6,520 bases of DNA from Desulfobacteraceae bacterium (GTDB taxonomy: Bacteria; Desulfobacterota; DSM-4660; Desulfatiglandales; Desulfatiglandaceae), in assembly GCA_030611815.1 (NCBI GenBank), contig JAUWPC010000200.1, forward strand, positions 1 to 6,520, written 5' to 3'. The position numbers and the translations under genes were made by a program. Each line of letters starts with the position of its first letter. Position 1 is the first letter of the stretch. The notes below the pieces were generated by a model. The model did no database searches. It was not told where the DNA came from and was given only the letters and a program-made list of their open reading frames with translations. Below, piece by piece: positions 1-5,753 of the stretch.

Positions 1-1
1 A

Positions 2-61
2 TTACGGGCTAAATGTACGGAGTTGTCAAAGCTCATCGAAGAAATGGAAAAACATGGTTAA
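2..61 (+). CDS. 3' end of an unidentified plus-strand gene (partial)
   Basis: The frame beginning at base 2 is open for 19 codons from the window edge and stops with TAA at 59-61. The residues read like a charged C-terminal helix (…ELSKLIEEMEKHG). The stop codon shares the TTAA at 58-61 with the MFS transporter stop on the other strand, a tight convergent arrangement usual for real gene pairs. The piece is too short to assign a family. Because the MFS leader has a TetR-type operator, a TetR or MarR regulator is a reasonable guess, but that is inference from context only. A chance open frame of this length is also possible. Confidence 0.5.
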   Translation, partial: LRAKCTELSKLIEEMEKHG

Positions 62-1296
62 GTTGGTTTCTTAAGAAAAAGAGATAAGATCATTCCTATA
101 AATGAAATTCCTCCGGCCACCAGAAATGGTACAGTAAATGAATTCGTGATATCTGCAAGATATCCCCCTAAGGCCGGCCCAAGGGCCTGACCGACGCCGA
201 AAAACAATGTAATAAATCCCAGCCCGGCGGGCGCCAAACGCGGTCCCACAAAATCACCGGCGGCGGCTGCCATAATAGTCGGAATACTCCAGGCCGTCAG
301 CCCGAATAAAACTGCCGACAGATAAAAGCCGAATTCTACCTTGATCAACGCATAGATGATGTAGGAAAGCCCGAGAACCAGATAGGCCAGAGCTGCGCCT
401 TTACTGCGGCCGATGCGGTCGGATATGCTGCCCCAGATAACGCCGCAAAAAATGCTCAACCCTCCAACCAAGGCCCACAACCCTCCGGCCGCTTCCTGGG
501 TAAAACCCATGTCCTTAACCAGATAGGCGGCAAAAAACACCATGTAAATAATGTAGGAGAAACCATAGAAAAAATATACGACGCCCAGGTACCAGACCGA
601 TCCCATTTTAATCACACTGGTCCACTGAAGGGGTGAAGCCTTTTTTGTATCCAAAGAAGCAGCCGGACTGGCTTCCGTTTCTTCTGCGCCCACCTGTCGC
701 AATCCCTTTTGTTCCGGGCGGCTGAGCACAAACGTATAAACTATTCCGGAAATTACCAGTACGGCACCTCCGAGAATGTACCAGGAAAAGCGCCAGCCAT
801 TTTGACCAAATGAAGTTAATATAGGGGGTACCACCAAACCGGAAATAAGGGTGCCGATTCCGATGCCGGCTGAGACAATACCGGTAGCAAAACCTCTTTT
901 TTTCATAGCAAACCAGGCCGAACCCAGGGCCATGGCCGGGACGTAGGATGCCCCGTTTCCCAACCCGGTCAGAAGGCGCATAGTAAAGATAAAGCCAAAT
1001 GAATTGGCAAGGCCGGTCAGGATCATGGTGATGCCCATAACAACCAGGGCAAAGGTGATGACGATGCGCGTTCCGAATCGCGCGGCAAGGAATCCTCCGA
1101 TAATTGCCATGGTTAAATAGCCGATAAAATTGCCGGTACCCAAAAGCCCTAACTGGGTGTAGTTAAACTGGAGCCCGTCCTTCATGGCCGGAAGGATGAT
1201 CGTGTAAGACATACGGCCAAACCCGTGGGCGGCGATGGTAGTCAAAAGCCCCATGAAAATGACAATCCAGCCATAGTGAAGTTTGCCCTGCTTCAT
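58..1296 (-). CDS. MFS transporter, 12 TM, substrate unknown
   Basis: A 412-residue major facilitator superfamily permease of the inner membrane. Two six-helix halves are joined by a hydrophilic cytoplasmic loop at about residues 192-226. The loop-2/3 motif is GGFLAARFGTR (67-77) and its repeat in the second half is WGSISDRIGRSKG (288-300), both typical of MFS motif A. A glycine-rich GVGQALGPALGG lies at 367-378. The N-terminus (HYGWIVIF, then GFGRMSYTIILPAM) resembles uncharacterised YbfB-like or CynX-like MFS proteins, which suggests uptake or efflux of a small organic anion, but nothing fixes the substrate. Length is normal for the family and the frame is intact. The start is supported by AGGAGGT a few bases upstream (1301-1307). 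The gene is probably monocistronic, with a promoter candidate and a palindromic operator directly upstream, and it converges on a plus-strand gene at its 3' end. Confidence 0.9.
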   Translation of the reverse strand: MKQGKLHYGWIVIFMGLLTTIAAHGFGRMSYTIILPAMKDGLQFNYTQLGLLGTGNFIGYLTMAIIGGFLAARFGTRIVITFALVVMGITMILTGLANSFGFIFTMRLLTGLGNGASYVPAMALGSAWFAMKKRGFATGIVSAGIGIGTLISGLVVPPILTSFGQNGWRFSWYILGGAVLVISGIVYTFVLSRPEQKGLRQVGAEETEASPAASLDTKKASPLQWTSVIKMGSVWYLGVVYFFYGFSYIIYMVFFAAYLVKDMGFTQEAAGGLWALVGGLSIFCGVIWGSISDRIGRSKGAALAYLVLGLSYIIYALIKVEFGFYLSAVLFGLTAWSIPTIMAAAAGDFVGPRLAPAGLGFITLFFGVGQALGPALGGYLADITNSFTVPFLVAGGISFIGMILSLFLKKPT

Positions 1297-1313
1297 CCTG
1301 ACCTCCTTTCTAA

Positions 1314-1335
1314 AATTGAGAGCAAGCGCTCAATT
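1314..1335. promoter_or_regulatory. Near-palindromic operator in the MFS leader (TetR type)
   Basis: Arms AATTGAGAGCA (1314-1324) and AGCGCTCAATT (1325-1335) pair at 9 of 11 positions; the outer seven bases, AATTGAG and CTCAATT, pair perfectly. The core resembles TGAGCG…GCTCA half-sites bound by TetR-family repressors of lipid or organic-acid genes. It lies between the promoter candidate and the ribosome binding site, where a bound dimer would block transcription. The symmetry is seen in the sequence; the TetR assignment is inferred from site shape. Confidence 0.6.
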
Positions 1336-1350
1336 CTTGTGGTCGATTCC

Positions 1351-1379
1351 ATATTGTCATAATTGTTCATGTGAGTCAA
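1351..1379 (-). promoter_or_regulatory. Candidate sigma-70 promoter for the MFS gene
   Basis: On the minus strand TTGACT (-35, 1374-1379) is followed after 17 bp by CAATAT (-10, 1351-1356). The -35 is good (5 of 6) and the -10 weak (3 of 6). A start near 1344 would place the palindrome at 1314-1335 just downstream in the leader, consistent with a repressible promoter. Confidence 0.4.
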
Positions 1380-1495
1380 CGGGCCGGTATTTTTCGGGTG
1401 CAATATTCATTTGCCTGGTACATTTCCGAGATATAGATCTTGAGGAGCGCGGCCATTTACGGTAAGCTCGCTGTTCCATAATCATTGATAGATAT

Positions 1496-1540
1496 AAAAA
1501 TGCGGGATTATTCCCAGTGTACAGAAACTACCTGGAATAA
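1496..1540 (-). terminator. Possible weak terminator after the binding-protein pair
   Basis: On the minus strand TTATTCCAG (1532-1540) can pair with CTGGGAATAA (1508-1517) with one bulged base. A short GGGA/TCCC stem overlaps it, and a run of five T follows at 1496-1500. The stem is AT-rich, so this is tentative. The rest of 1297-1556 holds the MFS promoter region and otherwise nothing I can identify. Confidence 0.3.
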
Positions 1541-1556
1541 AAGTCTTGAGGATTAG

Positions 1557-2164
1557 TTAGTATGCAAAATAATCTTGGTAGAATGCGGATTCAAGTTTCA
1601 TATAGTAAGCTTCACTTTTTCTTAATCGATGGGAACCACAAAATGTGGACTTTTTTTCATGAAACTGATGCCAATTATTCCTCAAGGGCGGGGTTAGGAG
1701 GTAGTCGGCCTTTACAAATTTCTCAGGATAGCCATACCCAAACCCGGTGCCAATCTTGTATGGTTTCAAATCTTCCAGCTTAGAATATTTGATATCATCT
1801 TCGGTCCTCTTAAAGAAAACCACTTCTGTGGTAGCTATAGGGGTCTGAATAGGCAAATTTATTTGCCCTTTCTTCACTATAGTAGGAAGCCCCAAGACCG
1901 TCGTAACCCCCTCTTGCAGCTTCAACTTGTGCCCTCTTCCAGGGCAGCCATACGGTCTCTAACTCATAACCGACTCGTTTGAGGGCTTCTCTGATAATTT
2001 CAACAGTATTCCCCCCTGTTTCAGGTCTTTCCCGTAGTGAGGGGCCCAGGACGTCTCATGGGCAAGGACAATTATCTTGTCACCAGCAAAAACTCGACTA
2101 CCGAATGTAGTCGAGCAAAGGCAAATAATAGCCAACGCAAAGGCTTAAGTCTGGGGGATCTCAT
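1557..2164 (-). pseudogene. Decayed family-3 solute-binding protein gene
   Basis: A broken second copy of a periplasmic solute-binding protein (SBP_bac_3 type). The ATG at 2162-2164 follows GGAGG by 8 bases. Recognisable protein continues through three frames. A signal peptide ends …SRVFA before GDKIIVLAHETSWAPHYG. Next, in another frame, come NTVEIIREALKRVGYE, the family-like LPWKRAQ, GGYDGLGASYYSEERANKF and YSDPY. Then, in the former frame, TTEVVFFKRTEDD, KLEDLKPYKIGTGFGYG and FVKADYL, fading near 1700. The frame changes fall near 2145 (one base missing), in the G6 run at 2011-2016 (one base missing) and near 1835-1840 (one base extra). The expected last third, with the second lobe, is unrecognisable. 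Only a 122-codon fragment (1557-1925) remains open. It is 22 bases downstream of an intact paralogue sharing the PW-x-RAQ motif, so it was probably cotranscribed with it. Several independent lesions make real decay more likely than sequencing error. Confidence 0.85.
2088..2115 (-). terminator. Strong intrinsic-terminator-like hairpin inside the pseudogene
   Basis: On the minus strand CTCGACTAC (2107-2115), loop ATTCG, then GTAGTCGAG (2093-2101) form a perfect 9-bp stem, directly followed by five T (2088-2092). It is about 70 bases after the stop codon of the intact binding protein and lies in the region coding for the end of the signal peptide of the broken copy. As a terminator it would end the intact gene's transcript and shield the pseudogene from transcription. 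Confidence 0.6.
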
Positions 2165-2172
2165 GCTTTACA

Positions 2173-2177
2173 CCTCC
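2173..2177 (-). promoter_or_regulatory. Ribosome binding site of the broken binding-protein gene
   Basis: AAAGGAGGTG is read on the minus strand at 2171-2180, with core GGAGG 8 bases before the ATG at 2164. It fixes the original start of the pseudogene, shows that it was once a translated gene and not a random fragment, and explains the first frame (MRSPRLK…), which runs only a short way before the first frame change. Confidence 0.75.
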
Positions 2178-2186
2178 TTTTTTCCA

Positions 2187-2963
2187 TCATCGCCAGTTAC
2201 TTATAATTTTTTCAATGGTACCATTGTCCAACAATATGTTTAGCGAAGCATGCAATTTCGACCAAATCTCATTTGATGTTTTTTTTGATAGAGCAAGATT
2301 AAATCCAACTGTTGCCACGTCATACTGCGATTCAATTTGATTAGGATCGAAACCGTTTTCCTTTGCGATATATTTTGCAGCAAGTTCAGAGGTTACGATT
2401 GTTTGCACTCTCTTTTTGAACAATTTCTTAATATTCAGAATATCGTCACGTACAATTTCATATTTTCCGATATATCCTTGGGACCTGAGCTGTTGAGTCA
2501 TGATATCTCCCCGTACCAGACCAGTCACGTATTTCTTTACATCATCGAGGCCACTTATTCTTACACCTGAATTTTTCAAAGTTAGGAAGCTGACCTTTTG
2601 ATAAAAATAAACTCCAACCCATTTGTATTTCTGTTCTCTTTGCTCGTTTCTTCCAAGGCAATAGATTGCTGAATTTTTTTGGCTATCATCGCCGACATAC
2701 TTTTGAGCGCGAGACCATGGTACATATTTGATTTCAAACGGAACATCTGAATACTGGAAAATAGCCCTAATTATTTCGGTATTAATACCCGTTAATTTCC
2801 CATTATGATCAATCTGATAAGGTGGGTAGACTGCAGAGTAAACAACAATCTTTTCGGCAAATGAAATTCCAGGCAAACAGAATAAAGCAACCAAAACAGT
2901 CAATAACTGTAATACGTTTCTTATTCGATCTCTCATATTTTGCCGCAACATTTTTTTACTCAT
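2187..2963 (-). CDS. Periplasmic solute-binding protein, family 3 (orphan)
   Basis: A 258-residue protein resembling amino-acid-type ABC binding proteins (SBP_bac_3). A Sec signal peptide has a basic start, a hydrophobic stretch at about 17-30 and a likely cut at ISFA|EK after residue 36. The mature N-terminus has the usual first-lobe pattern: KIVVYSAVYPPYQ (38-50), GKLTGINTEIIRAIF (55-69) and VPWSRAQKYV (81-90). The second-lobe region includes LVRGDIMTQQLRSQGY (149-164), and a helix near the C-terminus ends NGTIEKIISNWR. Full length for the family and intact. No permease or ATPase gene is nearby; such orphan copies are common in Desulfobacterota-like genomes and may feed a distant transporter or sensor, so the ligand is unknown. 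The start is uncertain: no good Shine-Dalgarno precedes Met1, and Met5 or Met10 would still leave a workable signal peptide. The coding region is clearly AT-rich beside its upstream neighbours. It heads a tandem pair with the decayed copy. Confidence 0.85.
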   Translation of the reverse strand: MSKKMLRQNMRDRIRNVLQLLTVLVALFCLPGISFAEKIVVYSAVYPPYQIDHNGKLTGINTEIIRAIFQYSDVPFEIKYVPWSRAQKYVGDDSQKNSAIYCLGRNEQREQKYKWVGVYFYQKVSFLTLKNSGVRISGLDDVKKYVTGLVRGDIMTQQLRSQGYIGKYEIVRDDILNIKKLFKKRVQTIVTSELAAKYIAKENGFDPNQIESQYDVATVGFNLALSKKTSNEIWSKLHASLNILLDNGTIEKIISNWR

Positions 2964-2992
2964 GGCTTCATCTGAAATAGAGTTGGGGGAGC

Positions 2993-3022
2993 ATTAAAAA
3001 TGTCCATACACATCTGTGCCAT
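2993..3022 (-). promoter_or_regulatory. Possible promoter for the binding-protein gene
   Basis: On the minus strand ATGGCA (3017-3022, 4 of 6) and TTTAAT (2993-2998, 5 of 6) are 18 bp apart. It overlaps the glk terminator. Since that terminator separates the units and only 78 bp lie between the genes, the binding-protein gene needs a start site about here, but this match is modest. Confidence 0.25.
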
Positions 3023-3027
3023 GGACA
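2996..3027 (-). terminator. Rho-independent terminator after glk
   Basis: On the minus strand TGTCCAT (3021-3027) pairs perfectly with ATGGACA (3001-3007) around a 13-base loop that can add a short inner CAC/GTG stem, and five T follow at once (2996-3000). It starts 15 bases beyond the glk stop codon and marks the end of the hydrolase-glk unit. Confidence 0.75.
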
Positions 3028-3041
3028 CAGTGGATGGGCAT

Positions 3042-4052
3042 TCAATCCACTCCCAAATCCTCTTCCAAAACACAACGTGCCGCCCCTAAGATGGCTGCAC
3101 GGTCATTGAGGATGACTTTAACGGATATCTTTTCAAGAAGGTCCTTAAAACGTCCTTTGTTTGCAAAGGCATTCATGAAGACGCCGTCAGCCAATGCGGG
3201 CAGGATCTTGGGGGGGATGCCGCCTCCTAAATAGACGCCGCCGGTGGCAAGAACGGTGAGGGCAAGGTTCCCGGCGATCGACCCTAAGATAGAAGTGAAC
3301 ATGCTCAGGACCTTCACGCAGAGAGGATCTTTTTTTTGTATGGCGGCCTCTGTAATTGCACGAGCCGGATCCATTCTCTCGATGTCCCGGGCCAGCCAGC
3401 GAGGGACCTGATATCTTCCTGTTTCTTTCAGATACGAGAAGATGTTCAAGAGCCCCGGGCCTGATACAACCCTCTCGATGCTTACATGGCCGTAATGCTC
3501 GTACATGTACCTCCACAGGAGCACCTGGGCCTCGTCAGTGGGGGCAAAATTAACGTGCCCTCCCTCGGAAGGGATAGGAATGTATTTCCCGTCATGCCAA
3601 ACAAGGACCGAGGTTCCAAGGCCTGTACCCGGCGCTGCCAGGGCAATGTTACCCCCTTTTCGGGGCCTGGCCTTGTTTAAAGGGTAGAGTTCACGGCTAT
3701 ATAGGAGGGGTATGCCCAAGGCGGTTGCGGCAAGATCGTTGATAAGCCGTACGTTCCACCCGAAACGCCGCTTTATTCGCCGTTCCGAAATATCCCAGGG
3801 CAGGTTGGTGGTCTTGCACCGCCCATCTATTACAGGGCCGGCAATGGCAAAGCACGCCTCGGTTATGGATGTTGGGTATTTTTCAAAAAACTGTTCGACA
3901 ATACTTTCCAGGTCCAGCGCATTGCGGCTCGAATATGACTCTATAACCTGAGCCACCGGCCTGGTTTTTCCCTGGGAATAGAGGGCGAGATTTGTCTTGG
4001 TCCCTCCGATGTCGCCAGCCAGGATCAATCTGTCTTTATTTTTGCCTGTCAT
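3042..4052 (-). CDS. glk: Glucokinase (Glk family)
   Basis: A 336-residue cytoplasmic glucokinase of the bacterial Glk family (E. coli Glk is about 321). It phosphorylates glucose with ATP to glucose 6-phosphate. The N-terminal phosphate-binding motif is LAGDIGGTKTNLAL (11-24). TNLPWDIS is at 82-89, and INDLAA supplies Asn105 and the catalytic base Asp106. The second phosphate loop is APGTGLGTSVL (140-150). PSEGGHVNFAP (161-171) gives glucose ligands Glu163 and His166, and ERVVSGPG gives Glu193, all at the spacing known from the E. coli enzyme. GGVYLGGGIPPKI (271-283) is the C-terminal nucleotide-binding segment. The absence of a CxCGxxGC zinc motif argues against the ROK family. The start has AAAGG six bases upstream. 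It lies 20 bases after the hydrolase stop, so the two are probably cotranscribed, and a clear terminator follows. A glucokinase suggests free glucose from internal glycan or trehalose breakdown, or uptake without a PTS; nothing local decides this. Confidence 0.93.
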   Translation of the reverse strand: MTGKNKDRLILAGDIGGTKTNLALYSQGKTRPVAQVIESYSSRNALDLESIVEQFFEKYPTSITEACFAIAGPVIDGRCKTTNLPWDISERRIKRRFGWNVRLINDLAATALGIPLLYSRELYPLNKARPRKGGNIALAAPGTGLGTSVLVWHDGKYIPIPSEGGHVNFAPTDEAQVLLWRYMYEHYGHVSIERVVSGPGLLNIFSYLKETGRYQVPRWLARDIERMDPARAITEAAIQKKDPLCVKVLSMFTSILGSIAGNLALTVLATGGVYLGGGIPPKILPALADGVFMNAFANKGRFKDLLEKISVKVILNDRAAILGAARCVLEEDLGVD

Positions 4053-4072
4053 ATGTTACCTTTCCCTGCCGC

Positions 4073-4876
4073 TCAGGTAGAGAGGGTAGAAACATCCGTC
4101 AAAAACTCCATCAGGGCATGGTTGAAGGCTTTGGTCTGTTCTATGTTGGAAAGATGGGCGGCAGAGGGGAGAACCACCAACTGCGATTGCGGGATGCGAT
4201 CGTGCATGGCCTGGGACGCGTCCACGGGAGTTCCGGGATCATCCTCGCCGACCATGATGAGGGTGGGAACCTTTATCTCAGAGAGTCGATCTAAGTAATT
4301 GAGTCCCCGTATGGCCTCGCTGCAGCCGACATAGCCGTCCACCGGGTTTGCCAGGATATGGCGTCGGATAACATCCACCATGGGAGGGTTGAGGGCGAGA
4401 TAGGGAGGGGTAAACCAGCGTTCCAAGGTGGACTGGACCAGGGGCGCCATCCCCTCTCTGCGGGCCAGGTCAATTCGCTCCTGCCAGACCGGGTCGGCCT
4501 CTTTGGAAAGTGCGGCGGCCGTATCGCACAGAGAGAGACTCCTGAACCGCCCCGGGTGGTTCAAGGCGATGCACTGGCCTATCATCCCGCCCATGGAGAG
4601 CCCGACCCAGTGCACCAGATCAATATCCAGGGCGTCCAATAAAGCCATGGCATCTTCCCCTAATTGCTCGAGCGTGTAAGGGGGCGCGGGCGCATCGGTC
4701 CCGCCGTGACCCCGGGTATCATAACAGAGCACCCGGTAACGTTGACTCAGCGTGTCGATCTGGGGCCGCCACATCACCAGGCTCGAGGCGAGGGAATGAC
4801 CCAGCACCACCACCGGAGCGTCTTCCTTACCGGATAGTTCGTAATTCATATGTATGCCATTGGCTTTGATCTTCAT
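4073..4876 (-). CDS. Alpha/beta hydrolase, 3-oxoadipate enol-lactonase-like
   Basis: A 267-residue alpha/beta-hydrolase-fold protein with no signal peptide, so cytoplasmic. The oxyanion-loop region is VVLGHSLASS (23-32), and the strand before the nucleophile contains YDTRGHGGTDAP (52-63). The nucleophile elbow GLSMGGMIG (92-100) puts the catalytic serine at 94. The acid is probably Asp213 in VGEDDPGTPV (209-218), and His241 in SAAHLSNIEQ completes the triad. The overall pattern, including GLSMGGMIGQ and the PGTP after the acid, is closest to PcaD-type 3-oxoadipate enol-lactonases, and the length fits. No other beta-ketoadipate gene is present, and in an anaerobe the real substrate may be another ester or lactone, so I give no symbol. 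GAGGAGGG seven bases upstream supports the start. It is the first gene of a unit with glk, 20 bases apart. I found no convincing promoter in the gap upstream. Confidence 0.88.
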   Translation of the reverse strand: MKIKANGIHMNYELSGKEDAPVVVLGHSLASSLVMWRPQIDTLSQRYRVLCYDTRGHGGTDAPAPPYTLEQLGEDAMALLDALDIDLVHWVGLSMGGMIGQCIALNHPGRFRSLSLCDTAAALSKEADPVWQERIDLARREGMAPLVQSTLERWFTPPYLALNPPMVDVIRRHILANPVDGYVGCSEAIRGLNYLDRLSEIKVPTLIMVGEDDPGTPVDASQAMHDRIPQSQLVVLPSAAHLSNIEQTKAFNHALMEFLTDVSTLST

Positions 4877-4991
4877 CCGTTTCCCTCCTCTAATGTCACG
4901 GTGTCCTTCACGGTTGATCGCTTTGAGTGGCAGGATTGTCGCATTTCTGACGCTTTTGGGCTGGACTCAACTTAGGCAATTACCAATCAAG

Positions 4992-5020
4992 TCTTGTGAA
5001 GAAAACACAAGAAATTTTTT
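4992..5020 (+). terminator. Terminator-like hairpin on the plus strand
   Basis: TCTTGTG (4992-4998), loop AAGAAAA, CACAAGA (5006-5012), then AA and six T (5015-5020). The 7-bp stem with a T run has the shape of an intrinsic terminator only on the plus strand, where no gene is known upstream. It could end a small unannotated plus-strand transcript or be chance. Confidence 0.35.
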
Positions 5021-5053
5021 ACAGTTCCCGGAAAGCGAGTGGTGGAAAAAGAT

Positions 5054-5091
5054 GAACGTCGAACATCGAATCACGCCAAGGCGTAAAAAAA
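5054..5091. repeat. Degenerate intergenic repeats
   Basis: A short tandem run GAACGTC-GAACATC-GAA (5054-5070) is followed by the palindrome ACGCC-AA-GGCGT (5073-5084) and seven A. Both resemble, from memory, short intergenic repeats scattered in deltaproteobacterial genomes. The rest of the 4877-5129 gap holds the hydrolase ribosome binding site and the plus-strand hairpin; I found no gene there. Confidence 0.4.
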
Positions 5092-5129
5092 TAAACATCA
5101 ACTTTAGGCACTTTTCCGATTTATCCGGG

Positions 5130-5753
5130 TTATATAAACTTCTCCAATTGCCGGCGCTGAACCATTCCGTTCCTTAATATCTGAGGCGGATCGACTGTCA
5201 CGTCAAGTATTGTGGAACCGATCCCCCCTGTGGTTTCTCCTCCATCTATGATCAGATCAATATCTTCCTTAAAAGAAACCAAGACCTCTTTTGCACTGCA
5301 ACAGGGGGGGGTGCCCGAAATATTGGCGCTTGTCCCGGTTACCGGCGCTCCGATTGCCTGGGCCAGTGCCGTGGCCAGAGGGTGATTAGATAATCTGAGG
5401 CCAATTTTGCCCGTACCAGCGGTCAGCAGGGGAGAAATCCTTTCCGAGGCCTCAAAGACCAGGGTTAAGCCGCCGGGCCAGAATTCGTTGATGAGCTGGT
5501 GCGCAACAGGGGGGATCCGGATCACATATTCTGATAACAGTTCAACAGAAGGGATCAAAAGCAGAATCGGATGCTCTGACGCCCTTTTTTTTAAAGCAAA
5601 GAGCCTCCTGATGGCCTCTTCATTGGTAGCGTCCACCGCAAGACCGTAAAAAGACTCTGTGGGGCAGGCAACAAGACCACCCTGCAAGAGGACTTCCTTC
5701 GCTCTCTTAAGGGCTTGTTCCTGCCTTTCAAATGAGTCCAACCGGATTATCAT
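5130..5753 (-). CDS. tsaC: L-threonylcarbamoyladenylate synthase (TsaC/Sua5/YrdC)
   Basis: A 207-residue YrdC-domain protein, the short form without the Sua5 C-terminal domain. The family makes threonylcarbamoyl-AMP from threonine, bicarbonate and ATP for the t6A37 modification of ANN-decoding tRNAs. The core motif is ACPTESFYGLAVDAT (29-43). The basic KKR (55-57) followed by HPILLLI corresponds to the usual KxR…P signature, though the more common KGRP form is changed. FWPGGLTLV (91-99), IGLRLSNHP (117-125), TSANISG (141-147), GSTILDV (179-185) and ILRNG (192-196) follow in the right order. Its ATG overlaps the purE stop as ATGA (5750-5753), so translation is probably coupled to purE. Being more distant from the YciO pattern (PTDSGY), it is more likely a true TsaC than a YciO paralogue. 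No terminator is evident after it. Confidence 0.9.
   Translation of the reverse strand: MIIRLDSFERQEQALKRAKEVLLQGGLVACPTESFYGLAVDATNEEAIRRLFALKKRASEHPILLLIPSVELLSEYVIRIPPVAHQLINEFWPGGLTLVFEASERISPLLTAGTGKIGLRLSNHPLATALAQAIGAPVTGTSANISGTPPCCSAKEVLVSFKEDIDLIIDGGETTGGIGSTILDVTVDPPQILRNGMVQRRQLEKFI

Noticed and set aside
1357..1485. A 42-codon minus-strand open frame starting MIMEQRAYRKWPR in the gap before the MFS gene
   Set aside because: No ribosome binding site, no recognisable family, and it overlaps the MFS promoter candidate. Its basic start only faintly recalls PilZ-type N-termini and the similarity does not continue.
1636..1657. Plus-strand hairpin CCACA-AAA-TGTGG followed by T7
   Set aside because: The stem is only 5 bp with a 3-base loop, and no plus-strand gene precedes it; it lies in the decayed end of the pseudogene.
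1557..1925. The 122-residue frame as a genuine small gene
   Set aside because: Its internal start has no ribosome binding site, and its middle is the continuation of a binding protein whose earlier parts lie upstream in other frames.
1930..1946. Inverted repeat TGCCCT…AGGGCA
   Set aside because: It falls in the conserved PWKRAQ coding stretch of the pseudogene and has no T run, so codon content explains it.
3992..4298. Two overlapping plus-strand frames opposite the end of the hydrolase
   Set aside because: No coding signal or family match; they mirror the GC-rich codon pattern of the hydrolase gene.
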